This document shows positions 7,902 to 17,529 of a stretch of DNA of 64,000 bases, piece by piece (position 1 is the first letter of the stretch; each line of letters starts with the position of its first letter). Below the pieces are notes generated by a model. It was not told the DNA's origin. It did not search any database and saw nothing but the letters and a program-made list of their open reading frames with translations. Both the position numbers and the translations under genes were made by a program. The stretch is from JBPYFK01 sp051984675. GTDB taxonomy: Bacteria > Actinomycetota > Actinomycetes > Mycobacteriales > Pseudonocardiaceae. The DNA is taken from positions 194,025-258,024 of the forward strand of contig JBPYFK010000020.1 of NCBI GenBank assembly GCA_051984675.1, written 5' to 3'.

Positions 7902-8873
7902 ATGCCCAGTTCGTTGATTTTCGCCGCGCTGGCCGCGGCCTGGTTGGTCATTCTGGTGCCGATGTTCGCCCGCCGCCGGCAGGAGGTCGCTCGGACCGCG
8001 GATTCAGCCCTGGCCGGTCGGGTCGTCCGTCGCGGCCGCGACCGCGCGCCGGTGACCGAGAACGCGCAAGCCAGGAACTCACAAGCCGACGGGCTGGAGG
8101 AGGCGTTCGCCGTGCCTGACACCGACCTGGACCGCGGGGACCTGGACCGCGCGCCAGGTACCGAGACCTTCGACTACGCCGATCCGGGGGATCTCGACGA
8201 CGAGTTCGAGTGCACTGAGGACGACGATCCGCGCAGGGCTGACGGTTGGCGCCCGGTGCGCAGCGAGGACGTGCGCGCCGGGCGACGCTACCGCCCGGGT
8301 CGTGGTGGGTTCGACCCCGAAGCAGCCGCGCGGGCGGCCCGCGCCAAGTACGGCCGTAGGCAGCGGATCGTCCTCACGATGCTGGCGGCAGCGGTGATCA
8401 CCGCGATCGCCGGTCTCGTCGTCCCGGCGGCGTGGTGGGCGCACGGAGCCATCGACCTCACGCTGGCCTCCTACCTGACCTACCTGCGCCGGCAGGTCCG
8501 CATCGAGGAGGACGTGCGCCACCGCCGGCTGGCACGCATCACCGACCCCCGCGACCAGGACGAACCCGGCGACGAGCACGAGTACGAGTACGCCACGGAC
8601 GAGTACGGCGACGAATACCGCGCCGACGAATTCGACGGGGACGGCGAGTTCGACCAGGACGACCTCGACGCGGACGGCCTCGACCATGCGGAGCACGAAA
8701 CGGCCGAAGCCCGGCGCGAGGACACCGACGGCCGCTCGCGCGACCGGCGGCGTGCGACGGAGCCCGTGCCGCACCGCAACGCGGTCGTGGTGGAACTCGA
8801 CGACGAGGACCCGGCCTTCGACGAACTCGACGAACGCACCTGGGATCCGTACCGGCGCGCGGTCGGCGAGTAA
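7902..8873 (+). CDS. GlpR/SepX-like divisome membrane protein
   Basis: A 323-aa membrane protein. The N-terminal TM segment (SSLIFAALAAAWLVILVPMF) is followed by RRRQEVART and a long acidic, disordered cytoplasmic region. Two more hydrophobic segments (about residues 153-186) follow, then a region containing ADEF/DEYE acidic repeats. It matches the Rv0996 position and layout. Rv0996 homologues are GlpR in Corynebacterium (membrane receptor of Glp) and SepX in Streptomyces, both cell-division proteins. GGGGGAGGTGG precedes ATG 7902. Confidence 0.8.
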   Translation: MPSSLIFAALAAAWLVILVPMFARRRQEVARTADSALAGRVVRRGRDRAPVTENAQARNSQADGLEEAFAVPDTDLDRGDLDRAPGTETFDYADPGDLDDEFECTEDDDPRRADGWRPVRSEDVRAGRRYRPGRGGFDPEAAARAARAKYGRRQRIVLTMLAAAVITAIAGLVVPAAWWAHGAIDLTLASYLTYLRRQVRIEEDVRHRRLARITDPRDQDEPGDEHEYEYATDEYGDEYRADEFDGDGEFDQDDLDADGLDHAEHETAEARREDTDGRSRDRRRATEPVPHRNAVVVELDDEDPAFDELDERTWDPYRRAVGE

Positions 8874-8949
8874 CCGCGACCGCGTGAGCCCCAGGGGGGT
8901 ACACAAGAGGCTGCTGTGGGGTTGCTATGCTGCTAACCGCACACCGCAA

Positions 8950-9022
8950 GGGGCTGTAGCGCAGTTGGTAGCGCGTCTCGTTCGCATCGAGAAGGTCAGG
9001 GGTTCGATTCCCCTCAGCTCCA
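8950..9022 (+). tRNA. tRNA-Ala (anticodon CGC)
   Basis: The 7-bp acceptor pairs GGGGCTG with CAGCTCC, with discriminator A at 9022. The D arm (TAGCGCAGTTGGTAGCGC), the anticodon stem TCTCG/CGAGA with loop TTCGCAT (anticodon CGC), and the T arm AGGGGTTCGATTCCCCT are all well formed. CCA is not encoded. Confidence 0.97.
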
Positions 9023-9482
9023 CAAGAGATTCTGATATTGCCATGACCAGGGTTTCCACTCGGGGTCGGCGTGTTTTCCGTTCCAGTCGCCGTAAGGATG
9101 TTTGCGGCGGGCGTGCACCATCCGCACCTGGATCATGCCTCTTCTCCGGGCGCTGAGCGCCGGTGCAGGCAGGCCCGTCGAGCATTCCAGACAAGATCAG
9201 CCTGGCGCTCCCCGAAGCGGTCAACCAGGTTGCCTTCGCGATGATCGGTGACGACGTGGCGGTCACGACGGCGGTCGAAGCTGGGCAGCTCCAGGTGCCG
9301 TGTAGGCAGTTCGATCTCACCGGGCATGATCCGTCCCATGCGTGCCCGGAACGGGTGCGCACTCGACGTGTCACCGAGGACCATGCACCGTGACATCGCG
9401 CGCTGCAGGCGGCCGGCATTCCACTGTGGACGGAGTCGGGTCGGCACGGTGGTCTCAGCCGCGTCGAGCGGATGGCTGAACG
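9023..9482. other. Intergenic region after tRNA-Ala, no supported gene
   Basis: About 460 bp lie between the tRNA and the SDR gene. Open frames on both strands (for example 9133-9486 on the minus strand) have no recognisable motif, atypical composition and no good ribosome binding site. This spot just after a tRNA could hold an old insertion remnant, but I see no integrase, direct repeat or transposase motif. Confidence 0.5.
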
Positions 9483-10388
9483 TCACCGGTAGCCGGTGGC
9501 GTCGGCTGGTTTACCGGCCTCCACCACCTCCGCTATGTACCGCCAACCGTCCGGCTGGCTGCCGTCGACGTCGGTGACGTCGTAGATCTTCGCGAGCTGC
9601 CCGCTGTTGAGCGTCTGCCCCGAAAAGCGGGCCTTGTCCGGGTCGGCCGCCAGCGCGGCGACCGCGCGCCCGACGAAAGCCGGGGACTCCGAGATGCAGA
9701 AATGCGGTTCCTTGGCCAGCGCATCCCGCCAGTTCCGCTCAGTGACGCCAAAGTGTTCGAGCATGGCCTCCGAACGCAGCCAGCCCGGTGTCAACGCCAC
9801 CGCTGTGCAGTCATGCGCTTGCGTCTCGTCCGCCTGGGCGAGGGCGAGATGGTGCGCGGCGGCCTTCGCGACGTAAAAGGCCAGCGAGGTGCCCTTGCGG
9901 AACTTCGCGTTGTACTCGGCGGTGCCGTCGGTCATCTCCACCACCAGCCCGCCGGGCCTGCGGATCAGCAGGGGCAGCAGGTAGTGGCTGGTGACGATGT
10001 GGGCGTCGATGGCCAACCGGATCATCCGCAGGCTCGCGTCCAACGAGTGCTCCCACACCGGAGCGCCCCACTCGACGTAGCGATCACCGCCCCAGACTCC
10101 GTCGACCAGGATGTCGAGCCGACCGTGTTCCCGGTCGATGCGCTCGGCCAGGGCGCGCACCTGGTCGGGGTCGAGGTGGTCGACCCGGACGGCGACGCCG
10201 CCCGCGATCAGCTCGGCGGTGCCCTCGATCGTCTCGGAACGGTCCACTTCGGACCGCTGCCGACCCGATGTGCGTCCCGTGACGTAGACGGTCGCGCCTC
10301 GGGAGCCGAGCGCGACGGCGATGGCCCTGCTCGCACCGCGCGTTCCGCCGGCCACCAACGCCACCTTGCCAGTGAGATCTCTGTTCAT
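9483..10388 (-). CDS. SDR-family oxidoreductase
   Basis: A 301-aa short-chain dehydrogenase. The Rossmann opening is KVALVAGGTRGASRAIAVAL (a TGxxxGxG variant, GGTRGASR), followed by VYVTGRTSGRQ. The catalytic Tyr-Lys appears as YVAKAAAH. The region normally holding NNAG reads LVDGVWGGD, as in the subgroup resembling DHRS1-type proteins. ATG 10388 follows GGTGG. Substrate unknown. Confidence 0.88.
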   Translation of the reverse strand: MNRDLTGKVALVAGGTRGASRAIAVALGSRGATVYVTGRTSGRQRSEVDRSETIEGTAELIAGGVAVRVDHLDPDQVRALAERIDREHGRLDILVDGVWGGDRYVEWGAPVWEHSLDASLRMIRLAIDAHIVTSHYLLPLLIRRPGGLVVEMTDGTAEYNAKFRKGTSLAFYVAKAAAHHLALAQADETQAHDCTAVALTPGWLRSEAMLEHFGVTERNWRDALAKEPHFCISESPAFVGRAVAALAADPDKARFSGQTLNSGQLAKIYDVTDVDGSQPDGWRYIAEVVEAGKPADATGYR

Positions 10389-10452
10389 GCCGACCACCAT
10401 CGCAGGGAACCCTGTCAGGTCATGGCATGGTTTCCCTGCCGGCCGCGCCCGG

Positions 10453-11247
10453 TCAGCTCGAGGGCGGAGTGAGCACGACGAAGTCCGCGTGGGACGGGTC
10501 GAGGCACACGGCCAGACGTCCGACGCCTTCGGCGTCCGCCGGCCCCATCTGCACGCTCCCGCCGTTGCTGGTGACCTTGGCGACCGTGGCGTCACAGTCC
10601 TCGACCCGGAACACCGGGTGCCAGTACGAGCGACCACCGGTCAACGAAAGGTACTCGGCCGCCATCTGCATCATGCCGCCATGCATCTGCTCCTCGCCGG
10701 CCCCGGCCGGGATGAGAAGCGAATACGTGCCGCCGTCTCCCGGCAGCGGGGTGTCCTGGGTTCGCCATCCGAACAGGCCGCCGTAGAACTCCTTGGCCTT
10801 GGCCGAATCCGTGGTGTAGAGCTCGATCCAGGTCAGCGTGCCCGGCTGATCCACCGCCTCCAAGCCCCGCATCTCGCCCGCCTGCCAGACCGCGAACTGG
10901 CCACCGGAGGGGTCGGTGAACTGCGCAAACCGGCCCGCACTGTCGGCGTCGACCGGGGCGACCCGCACTGTGCCGCCCAGCCGCTGGACGGCTTCCGCCG
11001 CGGCGTCGGCGTCGGGAGTGTTGAAGTAGATCATCCAGGCCGAGCGGCCGCCCGCCTCGGTGAGCTGGCCGACCGCGCCGACGGCCTTGCCGTCCAGCCG
11101 AAAGATGCCGTATCCGTTGGACCCTTCCGGGCCAGCCGGCTGGAGGTGCCACCCGAACACCGCGCGGTAGAAGGCTGCCGCCGCGGCGACGTCGGGGGCA
11201 CCGAGATCAAGCCAGCACGGTGAGCCGGGCACGTCAGTACTGATCAT
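10453..11247 (-). CDS. Two-domain VOC (glyoxalase/bleomycin-resistance) family protein
   Basis: A 264-aa protein with two tandem vicinal-oxygen-chelate modules. The first begins PCWLDLGAPDVAAAAAFYRAVFGW and the second TLTWIELYTTDSAKAKEFYGGLFGW. Each has the strand-helix FY..vFGW hallmark. The layout is that of the mycobacterial CFP30B-like family. The 27-kDa-type proteins of this group have no assigned reaction. AAGGGAT precedes ATG 11247. Divergent from the small gene at 11373. Confidence 0.9.
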   Translation of the reverse strand: MISTDVPGSPCWLDLGAPDVAAAAAFYRAVFGWHLQPAGPEGSNGYGIFRLDGKAVGAVGQLTEAGGRSAWMIYFNTPDADAAAEAVQRLGGTVRVAPVDADSAGRFAQFTDPSGGQFAVWQAGEMRGLEAVDQPGTLTWIELYTTDSAKAKEFYGGLFGWRTQDTPLPGDGGTYSLLIPAGAGEEQMHGGMMQMAAEYLSLTGGRSYWHPVFRVEDCDATVAKVTSNGGSVQMGPADAEGVGRLAVCLDPSHADFVVLTPPSS

Positions 11248-11372
11248 GGTGGTTATCCCTTCAGCAGGTCCTGCGGTCAGGGTGACACCGGCCACTGACA
11301 ATCGCCTGCGCTCAGTGCCCTCGTTGGTCTACGTTGATCCACTGAGGTCGAAGTCGAGAGAGGCACGCATCC

Positions 11373-11639
11373 GTGGACGGTGGCGGCGGGCACGGCGGTG
11401 GTGACGGTGGCCATGGGGGACATGGCGGCCACGGTGGTCACTTCGCCGGACACCACTTCGGGGCGGACTCGGCGGCGGAAGGCGTTTCCAGACACTCTGG
11501 TGGTCCCGCTTCGAGAATGCGCCAATTGGTGGGACGAGGTTGCTCTGTGGCCCTCATCGCTTTCGTGGCCATCGGGGCGGCGACGGAAGCGGGCCTCCAG
11601 ATCGCCGCGAGCATCCAGCATCTTCTGGAGTGGTGGTAG
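11373..11639 (+). CDS. Small His/Gly-rich single-pass membrane protein
   Basis: An 88-aa predicted protein from GTG 11373, with AGAGAGG about 8 nt upstream. Residues 2-30 are Gly/His repeats (GGHGGHGGHGGHF) that could bind divalent metal. A hydrophobic segment near residues 56-78 (CSVALIAFVAIGAATEAGLQIA) is followed by a short tail. No family recognised. The codon third positions are GC-rich in this frame, which supports coding. Confidence 0.5.
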   Translation: MDGGGGHGGGDGGHGGHGGHGGHFAGHHFGADSAAEGVSRHSGGPASRMRQLVGRGCSVALIAFVAIGAATEAGLQIAASIQHLLEWW

Positions 11640-11795
11640 AAAACGCCCTGCACGTCCGGGTTTCGGCACCTACTGACGAATTCACCCGATCGAACACGGA
11701 ACCGCCCGGCTGGAGGTATCAGCGCGGCGGATCGGATTGCCAGGGTCTGCTACGAGCGCCGTGCCCCGAATCGGCTGAAGAGAGTAGGTACGTTC

Positions 11796-14033
11796 ATGGA
11801 CGCTTTCACGCTGCCCGACTTCTACGTGCCACATCCGGCCAGGATCAACCCCCACCTGGAGCGCTCCCGCGCGCGGAGCACGGCGTGGGCTCGGCGGATG
11901 GGCATGCTCGACGCCCCCAAGCCCGGCGGTGGCGTCGTCTGGGATGAGGCGGCGCTGGCGAAGATGGACTACGCACTGATGTGCGCCTACACCCACCCCG
12001 ACTGTGACGGTCCCATGCTGGATCTGATCACCGACTGGTACGTCTGGGTGTTCTTCTTCGACGACGACTTCCTTGAGCAGTTCAAATACTCCGGCGACCT
12101 GCCGGGAGCGAAGGCGTACCTCGACCGGCTCGACGAGTTCATGCCCGCCGACGACGAGCAGCCGCCGGAACCGGAGAACCCGGCCGAGGCCGGTCTGAAC
12201 GACCTGTGGCAGCGCACGGCACCATCGATGTCACCCGCGTGGCGGCGGCGGTTCCGCACCAGCACCCACAACCTGATGGTGGAGTCGTTGTGGGAACTGG
12301 ACAACATCAACCGGGGCCGGATCGCCAACCCCATCGAGTACGTGCAGATGCGGCGCAAGGTGGGCGGGGCGCCGTGGTCGGCGAACCTCGTGGAGTGCGC
12401 GGTCGGCGCGGAGGTCCCCGACAGCATCGCCGACACGCGACCGATGCGGGTGCTGACCGACACGTTCGCGGACGCGGTGCACCTGCGCAACGACCTGTTC
12501 TCCTACCAGCGTGAAGTGCGGGAAGAGGGCGAGAACTCCAACGCGATCCTCGTCTTGGAACGCTTCCTCGACTGCTCGACCCAGCAGGCGGCGGAGCTGG
12601 TCAACGACCTGCTGACGTCCCGGTTGCAGCAGTTCGAGACCACCGCGCTGGTGGAAGTTCCCGGCCTGCTCGCCGAGAACGCCCTGCCCGCGCACGAGCA
12701 GCTCGGCGTGGCCGCCTACGTCAAGGGGCTCCAGGACTGGCAGTCCGGCGGGCACGAATGGCATGCCCGGTCCAGCCGGTACATGAACAACGGAGCTGCC
12801 ACCCGCCAGTCAGGTGTCCTCAGTGGACCATTCGGGCTCGGCACCTCCGCCAGCAGGCTGGCGGCGTCCACGGTCACCCTGGGTCTGCGGCACCGGACAC
12901 GGCAGCACACCCACCAGCCGTTCCAGCGAGTGGGGCATTTGCCGCCGCCCGAGCTGTACATGCCGTTCCCGTTCCGTACCAGCCCGCACCTGGACGCGGC
13001 ACGGACTTACGCGATCGGTTGGGCACGGCGGATGGGCATGTTCGACTCGGTGCCCGGGTCGGACATCGGTGCGCTGTGGAACGAGCGCCGGTTCATCGGC
13101 TTCGACTTCGCGCACTGCGCGGCGATGATCCACGCTGACGCGAGCGCGGAGCAGCTCAACCTCTCCTCGGACTGGTTGGCCTGGGGAACCTACGGCGACG
13201 ACTACTTCCCCGCCGTGTTCGGGACCGGCCGCAACCTGGCTGCGGCGAAGCTGTGTCACGAGCGGCTATCCGCCTTCATGCCCCTGGATGCCGGGGAAAC
13301 ACCGGAGCCGACCAACGCGATCGAGCGTGGTCTGGCGGACCTGTGGCGACGTACCGCAGGACCCATGACCAGGGCCGCCCGGACGCAGTTCCGCACCTCG
13401 GTGGAGGACATGACCGCGAGCTGGTTGTGGGAGCTGGGCAACCAGGCCCAGCACCGCATCCCGGACCCGGTCGACTACATCGAGATGCGGCGCAAGACGT
13501 TCGGCTCGGACATGACGATGAGCCTGGCCCGGATCGCACACGCCGACGTCGTTGCGCCGGAGATCTACCGGACTCGGGTGATGCGCGAGTTGACCACGGC
13601 AGCGCAGGACTACTCCTGCTTCACCAACGACCTCTTCTCTTACCAGAAGGAGATCCAGTTCGAGGGCGAGGTGCACAATCTGGTCCTGGTCGTGCGGAAC
13701 TTCCTGAGCGTGGACCGGCTGCGGGCGCGGGACATCGTGGCGGACCTGATGGCTGCCCGGATGCGGCAGTTCGAGCACGTCGTGGCGCACGAGTTGCCGG
13801 CGCTGTTCGACGAGTTCGATCTCGATGACGCGGCACGCGAAGCGCTGAACCGGCAGGTGGACGAGCTCAAGGACTGGATGTCGGGAATCCTGGAATGGCA
13901 CCGCGAATGCGCGCGCTACACCGAGCCCGAACTCCAGCGCACCCGCCGCGAGCACGCCCAGCGGAGTTTCTCGTTCCTGCCGACCGGCCTGGGAACGTCG
14001 GCGGCGCGACTGGCCACGGCTAAGGGCGAGTAG
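11796..14033 (+). CDS. geoA: Geosmin synthase (germacradienol/geosmin synthase, bifunctional)
   Basis: A 745-aa tandem class I terpene synthase converting farnesyl diphosphate to germacradienol (N-terminal domain) and then geosmin (C-terminal domain), giving the earthy odorant. The N-terminal domain has the Mg2+ motif DDDFLEQ near residue 89 (DDHFLE in most homologues) and NDLFSYQRE at about 232 (NSE motif). The C-terminal domain repeats the plan with YGDDYFP near 466 and NDLFSYQKE at 611. Length and repeated FRTSPHLDAAR/PARINPHLERSR openings match characterised enzymes. AGAGAGTAGG lies upstream of ATG 11796. Confidence 0.97.
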   Translation: MDAFTLPDFYVPHPARINPHLERSRARSTAWARRMGMLDAPKPGGGVVWDEAALAKMDYALMCAYTHPDCDGPMLDLITDWYVWVFFFDDDFLEQFKYSGDLPGAKAYLDRLDEFMPADDEQPPEPENPAEAGLNDLWQRTAPSMSPAWRRRFRTSTHNLMVESLWELDNINRGRIANPIEYVQMRRKVGGAPWSANLVECAVGAEVPDSIADTRPMRVLTDTFADAVHLRNDLFSYQREVREEGENSNAILVLERFLDCSTQQAAELVNDLLTSRLQQFETTALVEVPGLLAENALPAHEQLGVAAYVKGLQDWQSGGHEWHARSSRYMNNGAATRQSGVLSGPFGLGTSASRLAASTVTLGLRHRTRQHTHQPFQRVGHLPPPELYMPFPFRTSPHLDAARTYAIGWARRMGMFDSVPGSDIGALWNERRFIGFDFAHCAAMIHADASAEQLNLSSDWLAWGTYGDDYFPAVFGTGRNLAAAKLCHERLSAFMPLDAGETPEPTNAIERGLADLWRRTAGPMTRAARTQFRTSVEDMTASWLWELGNQAQHRIPDPVDYIEMRRKTFGSDMTMSLARIAHADVVAPEIYRTRVMRELTTAAQDYSCFTNDLFSYQKEIQFEGEVHNLVLVVRNFLSVDRLRARDIVADLMAARMRQFEHVVAHELPALFDEFDLDDAAREALNRQVDELKDWMSGILEWHRECARYTEPELQRTRREHAQRSFSFLPTGLGTSAARLATAKGE

Positions 14034-14150
14034 ACGGCCTGCCCCGGTCCGTCAAGCGGGCATTTCTCACGCGTGGATGGCCCCCGCGGTGTGATTACGT
14101 GGTTGGCAGAACGTCAAGAACACCGCAGGGGGGCCGGAAGCGAGGTCGTC

Positions 14151-14948
14151 ATGAACCGTTTCGAAGACCGGCGTGTGCTGGTCACCGGTGCCGGGTCCGG
14201 CATCGGCCAGGCCACAGCGCTGCGCCTGCTGGCCGAGGGCGCCCAGGTGGTCGGTGGCGACATCACCACCGAGGGGCTGGCGGTGACCAGCGAGCGCGCG
14301 GACGCCGACGGTTTCGGCGAGCGGTTCGAGCCGCTGGTCATCGACGTGTCCGACGAGAACTCGGTGGCCGGTGGGGTCAAGGACACGGCCGGGCGACTGG
14401 GCGGGTTGGACGTCCTGGTCAACGCCGCGGGCATCCTGCGGGCGTCGCACACGCACGACACCACGCTGGAGCAGTGGAACCGGATCATCTCCACCAACCT
14501 CACCGGGACGTTCCTGGTGACCCGGGAGGCACTGCCGGCGCTGCTGGAGTCCGGTCGCGGCGTGGTGGTCAACTTCTCCTCGACCTCCGCGAGCTTCGCC
14601 CACCCGTACATGGCGGCGTATGCGGCGAGCAAGGGCGGCATCCAGTCGTTCACGCACGCTATCGCCCTGGAATACGCCAAGCGGGGTCTGCGGGCGGTGT
14701 GCGTGGCGCCGGGAAGCATCAAGAGTGGGATCACCGATGCCACGCCCGGCTACCTGCCGGAGGACTCCGACTGGGAGCTGTTCACCAAACTGTTCCCGGT
14801 GCTGCCCGCCGGCGAGGCGACCGAGGGTGCCGGCGCGTCGATGGCCGGGCCGGAAACGGTCGCCGGGGTCATCGCCATGCTCGCCTCCGACGACGGAGCG
14901 TTCGTCACCGGCACCGAGATCCGGGTGGACGGCGGTACGCACGCCTGA
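14151..14948 (+). CDS. SDR-family oxidoreductase (FabG-like)
   Basis: A 265-aa classical SDR. NAD(P) motif VLVTGAGSGIGQ, NAAG (LVNAAGILRAS), catalytic Ser in VVNFSSTSAS, and Tyr-Lys in YAASKGG are present. It ends TGTEIRVDGGTHA, as cofactor-side classical SDRs do. ATG 14151 follows GGAAGCGAGG. The gene sits just downstream of geosmin synthase but there is a 117-bp gap, so co-transcription is possible but unproven. Followed by a strong terminator. Confidence 0.93.
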   Translation: MNRFEDRRVLVTGAGSGIGQATALRLLAEGAQVVGGDITTEGLAVTSERADADGFGERFEPLVIDVSDENSVAGGVKDTAGRLGGLDVLVNAAGILRASHTHDTTLEQWNRIISTNLTGTFLVTREALPALLESGRGVVVNFSSTSASFAHPYMAAYAASKGGIQSFTHAIALEYAKRGLRAVCVAPGSIKSGITDATPGYLPEDSDWELFTKLFPVLPAGEATEGAGASMAGPETVAGVIAMLASDDGAFVTGTEIRVDGGTHA

Positions 14949-14968
14949 CGACCCTCGCCGGCCGCATC

Positions 14969-15006
14969 AGTCCTGTTCGCGTTCATCGCGGACAGGACTC
15001 TTTTTT
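14969..15006 (+). terminator. Rho-independent terminator
   Basis: A 13-bp stem (AGTCCTGTTCGCG with CGCGGACAGGACT, one G-T pair) with loop TTCAT is followed by C and six T residues at 15001-15006. It lies 20 nt past the SDR stop codon. Confidence 0.92.
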
Positions 15007-15212
15007 CGACACCTCCTTTCACTGTCAACCATTCGGGTATCACTTCCGGGCAATTAGCGCGTATTCATGAAACGAATCACCCGTTGCGGTCAATAAAGCG
15101 CGCGGAAACCCGACGTCGCTGGTGAGAACTACGCGATGATGGTCGCCCGCCCACAGTGCGATCGTTCGCGGGCCCAGTCATGCATTCATCCGGCGGGCCG
15201 GAGGAGGTATTG

Positions 15213-16841
15213 ATGACGACAGGGGGGCGTGGTTCTTCCGGCGGCGGACCCCGCCACGACCGGCCGCGATCGGCCACGTCCATCGCCGGCACGGGCAGAT
15301 CCGCCGCGCGGAAGTCGACGGCCCGGCGGAAGCCGACGGCCCGGCGGAAGCCGGCCGGAGCGCGCACCTCCCTGCGAACCGGTCGTGCCGTGGTCGCGGC
15401 GGCGTCGGCGCTGGTGTTCGGGGTGGTGGGCCTTGCCTGGGGGCAATATCGCGGTGCGCTGCACACCTCGGAAGCGCTCGGCGACGGTGCACGCTCGGCC
15501 GGTGGGGAGATGAACATCCTGCTCATCGGCCTGGACAGCCGGAAGGATCAGGACGGCAACCAGCTTCCCCCCGAGGTCCTGGACCAACTGCACGCCGGTG
15601 ACGGCGAAGAGGGCGGATACAACACCAACACCCTCATCCTCATGCACATCCCGGCCGGCGGGGGTCGCGCCACGGCGTTCTCGATCCCCCGGGACGACCT
15701 GGTCACCATCCCCGGCGAGCACCCCGACAAGATCAAGAAAGCCTACGGCTACGCCAAGGACAAGGCGGAGCAGCAGCTTCGCGAGCAGGGTGTCGCCGAC
15801 CAGCACCAGCTCGAAACCCAGGGCCGCGACGCCGGGCGGCGCGCCACGCTGGAGGTGGTCCGCCAGCTCACCGGCGTGCCCATCGACCACTTCGCCGAGG
15901 TCAACCTCGCCGGGTTCTACGACCTCGCGTCCGCACTCGACGGCGTCGAGGTGTGCCTGAACCACCCGGTGCAGGATCGCTACTCGGGAGCGGACTTCCC
16001 CACCGGCCGGCAGGTCCTCAACGCCTCGCAGGCGCTGTCCTTCGTGCGCCAGCGACACGGGCTGACCAACGGTGACCTCGACCGCACCCACCGCCAGCAG
16101 GCGTTTCTGGCCTCGGTGGCCGCGAAGCTGCGCACCACCGGCACGCTCACCGACAGCGCCCGCATGCAGGGGCTGGTCCAGGTCGCGCGCAAGGACGTCG
16201 TCATCGACTCCGGCTGGGACGTGCTCAACTTCGCGCAGCAGGCGCAGAACCTCTCGGGTGGGAACATGCGGTTCCACACGCTGCCGATCAAGGGCTACAC
16301 CAAGAACGGCAGCGGGGAGGACGTCAACCTCATTGACCCGGACCAGCTCCGCGACATGGTGCGGACCGCGTTCGGCGACCAGCCCGCTCCGCTGCCCGCA
16401 CCGCCGGCAACGGCCAGCACGGTCGACGTGTTCAACGGTTCTGGCACCACCGGCCTCGCCGGGCGGGTCGCGGACCTGATGGCCGGGCGGGGCTACCACC
16501 GGGGCGACGTCGACAACGCCCGGGCCGGCTCGAACTCCACCGTCGCGTACCACCCCGGGGAGCGGGCGGCCGCGTCCAAGGTCGGCGAACTGCTGGGCGG
16601 GTTGGCGCTGGTCCCAGCGCCGGACATCCCGGCCGGTCACACCCGGGTCACTCTCGGCACGGACTTCACCCTGCCGGCCACGGCCAGGCAGTCCGGGCTG
16701 TCTTCCGCGGGGCCGGACTCGGTCCTCCCTGGCTCACGTCCGGCGCAAACGACGCAGCAGGCCGCCGAGACGCCCCGGTCCGTCCCGGGCCCGGCCCCCG
16801 CTCCGGTGCCTACTTCCGAGGACGTCCCCTGCGTGGACTGA
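15213..16841 (+). CDS. LytR-CpsA-Psr family glycopolymer transferase with LytR_C domain
   Basis: A 542-aa membrane-anchored protein that likely attaches arabinogalactan or another glycopolymer to peptidoglycan. A basic, Pro/Arg-rich N-terminus (ARRKPTARRKP duplicated) precedes one TM (about residues 58-76). The LCP domain then shows NILLIGLDSR, AFSIPRDDLV, GVPIDHFAEVNLAGFYDLASAL-type core and SFVRQRHGLTNGDLDR, with the Arg/Asp residues that bind polyprenyl phosphate. A LytR_C domain (VDVFNGSGTTGLAGRVAD) starts near residue 404. The Pro-rich end has one Cys (DVPCVD). AGGAGG lies 8 nt before ATG 15213. Confidence 0.95.
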   Translation: MTTGGRGSSGGGPRHDRPRSATSIAGTGRSAARKSTARRKPTARRKPAGARTSLRTGRAVVAAASALVFGVVGLAWGQYRGALHTSEALGDGARSAGGEMNILLIGLDSRKDQDGNQLPPEVLDQLHAGDGEEGGYNTNTLILMHIPAGGGRATAFSIPRDDLVTIPGEHPDKIKKAYGYAKDKAEQQLREQGVADQHQLETQGRDAGRRATLEVVRQLTGVPIDHFAEVNLAGFYDLASALDGVEVCLNHPVQDRYSGADFPTGRQVLNASQALSFVRQRHGLTNGDLDRTHRQQAFLASVAAKLRTTGTLTDSARMQGLVQVARKDVVIDSGWDVLNFAQQAQNLSGGNMRFHTLPIKGYTKNGSGEDVNLIDPDQLRDMVRTAFGDQPAPLPAPPATASTVDVFNGSGTTGLAGRVADLMAGRGYHRGDVDNARAGSNSTVAYHPGERAAASKVGELLGGLALVPAPDIPAGHTRVTLGTDFTLPATARQSGLSSAGPDSVLPGSRPAQTTQQAAETPRSVPGPAPAPVPTSEDVPCVD

Positions 16842-16989
16842 ACCGGCAGCACCGCACCCTGTGACGGATGCCACGTTATCGACTGCGGCGCTTACCGGGC
16901 AGGCGATCGGTCGAAGTGAGGGCACCAGGCAGACTGGGTAGGTACGGTGCGTCGGGTAACTGGGTCAAGCGATAGGTCGAGTTGGGCAC

Positions 16990-17529
16990 ATGGCGAACAC
17001 AGCAGCAACGCGCAGCGGGGCGACGAGGACTGAGAAGCTGTTCCGGGTAGCGATCGCGCTCAAGGGCATAGACGGTGCCTGGCAGCTGCTCGCCGGCATC
17101 GTGCTGCTCTTCGTGCCGCCGGGCGCGATGACCGAGCTCGCCGACTGGGTCGCCACCCGGGACCTGCTCGGTGACCCGGCCGGGTCGCTGTCGGCACACC
17201 TGCAGATGGCCGCGCACAACTTCGCTGACGGCAGCACCCGCTGGTTCGCGGTCGCCTACCTGCTGATCCACGGGGTGATCAAACTCGGTCTCGTCTACGC
17301 GCTGCTGCGCAAGATCGCGCCCGCCTACCCGCTGGCGGTGGTGGCACTGGCCGCGTTCGTGGTCTTCGAGGTGCTCCACGCCGTGCACACGCACTCCGTC
17401 GCGCTGCCGATCTTCGCCGCGCTGGACATCGTGATCATCGTGCTCGTGATCAAGGAGTACCTCCAACTACGCCGGGAACGCGCCTCCGCGCAGGGCTCGC
17501 AGATCTCCCGGGAGCCAAGCTCACACTGA
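16990..17529 (+). CDS. DUF2127 family membrane protein
   Basis: A 179-aa integral membrane protein. The opening TEKLFRVAIALKGIDGAWQLLAG is the DUF2127 signature. Four hydrophobic segments follow, with FAVAYLLIHGVIKLGLVYALL typical of the family, and a basic C-terminus (LQLRRERAS). No function is established. ATG 16990 follows a short intergenic gap from the LCP gene. Confidence 0.88.
   Translation: MANTAATRSGATRTEKLFRVAIALKGIDGAWQLLAGIVLLFVPPGAMTELADWVATRDLLGDPAGSLSAHLQMAAHNFADGSTRWFAVAYLLIHGVIKLGLVYALLRKIAPAYPLAVVALAAFVVFEVLHAVHTHSVALPIFAALDIVIIVLVIKEYLQLRRERASAQGSQISREPSSH

Noticed and set aside
9133..9486. 117-aa minus-strand frame after tRNA-Ala as a transposase or integrase fragment
   Set aside because: No DDE, HUH or tyrosine-recombinase motif can be seen and no ribosome binding site; several other frames in the same place are equally open.
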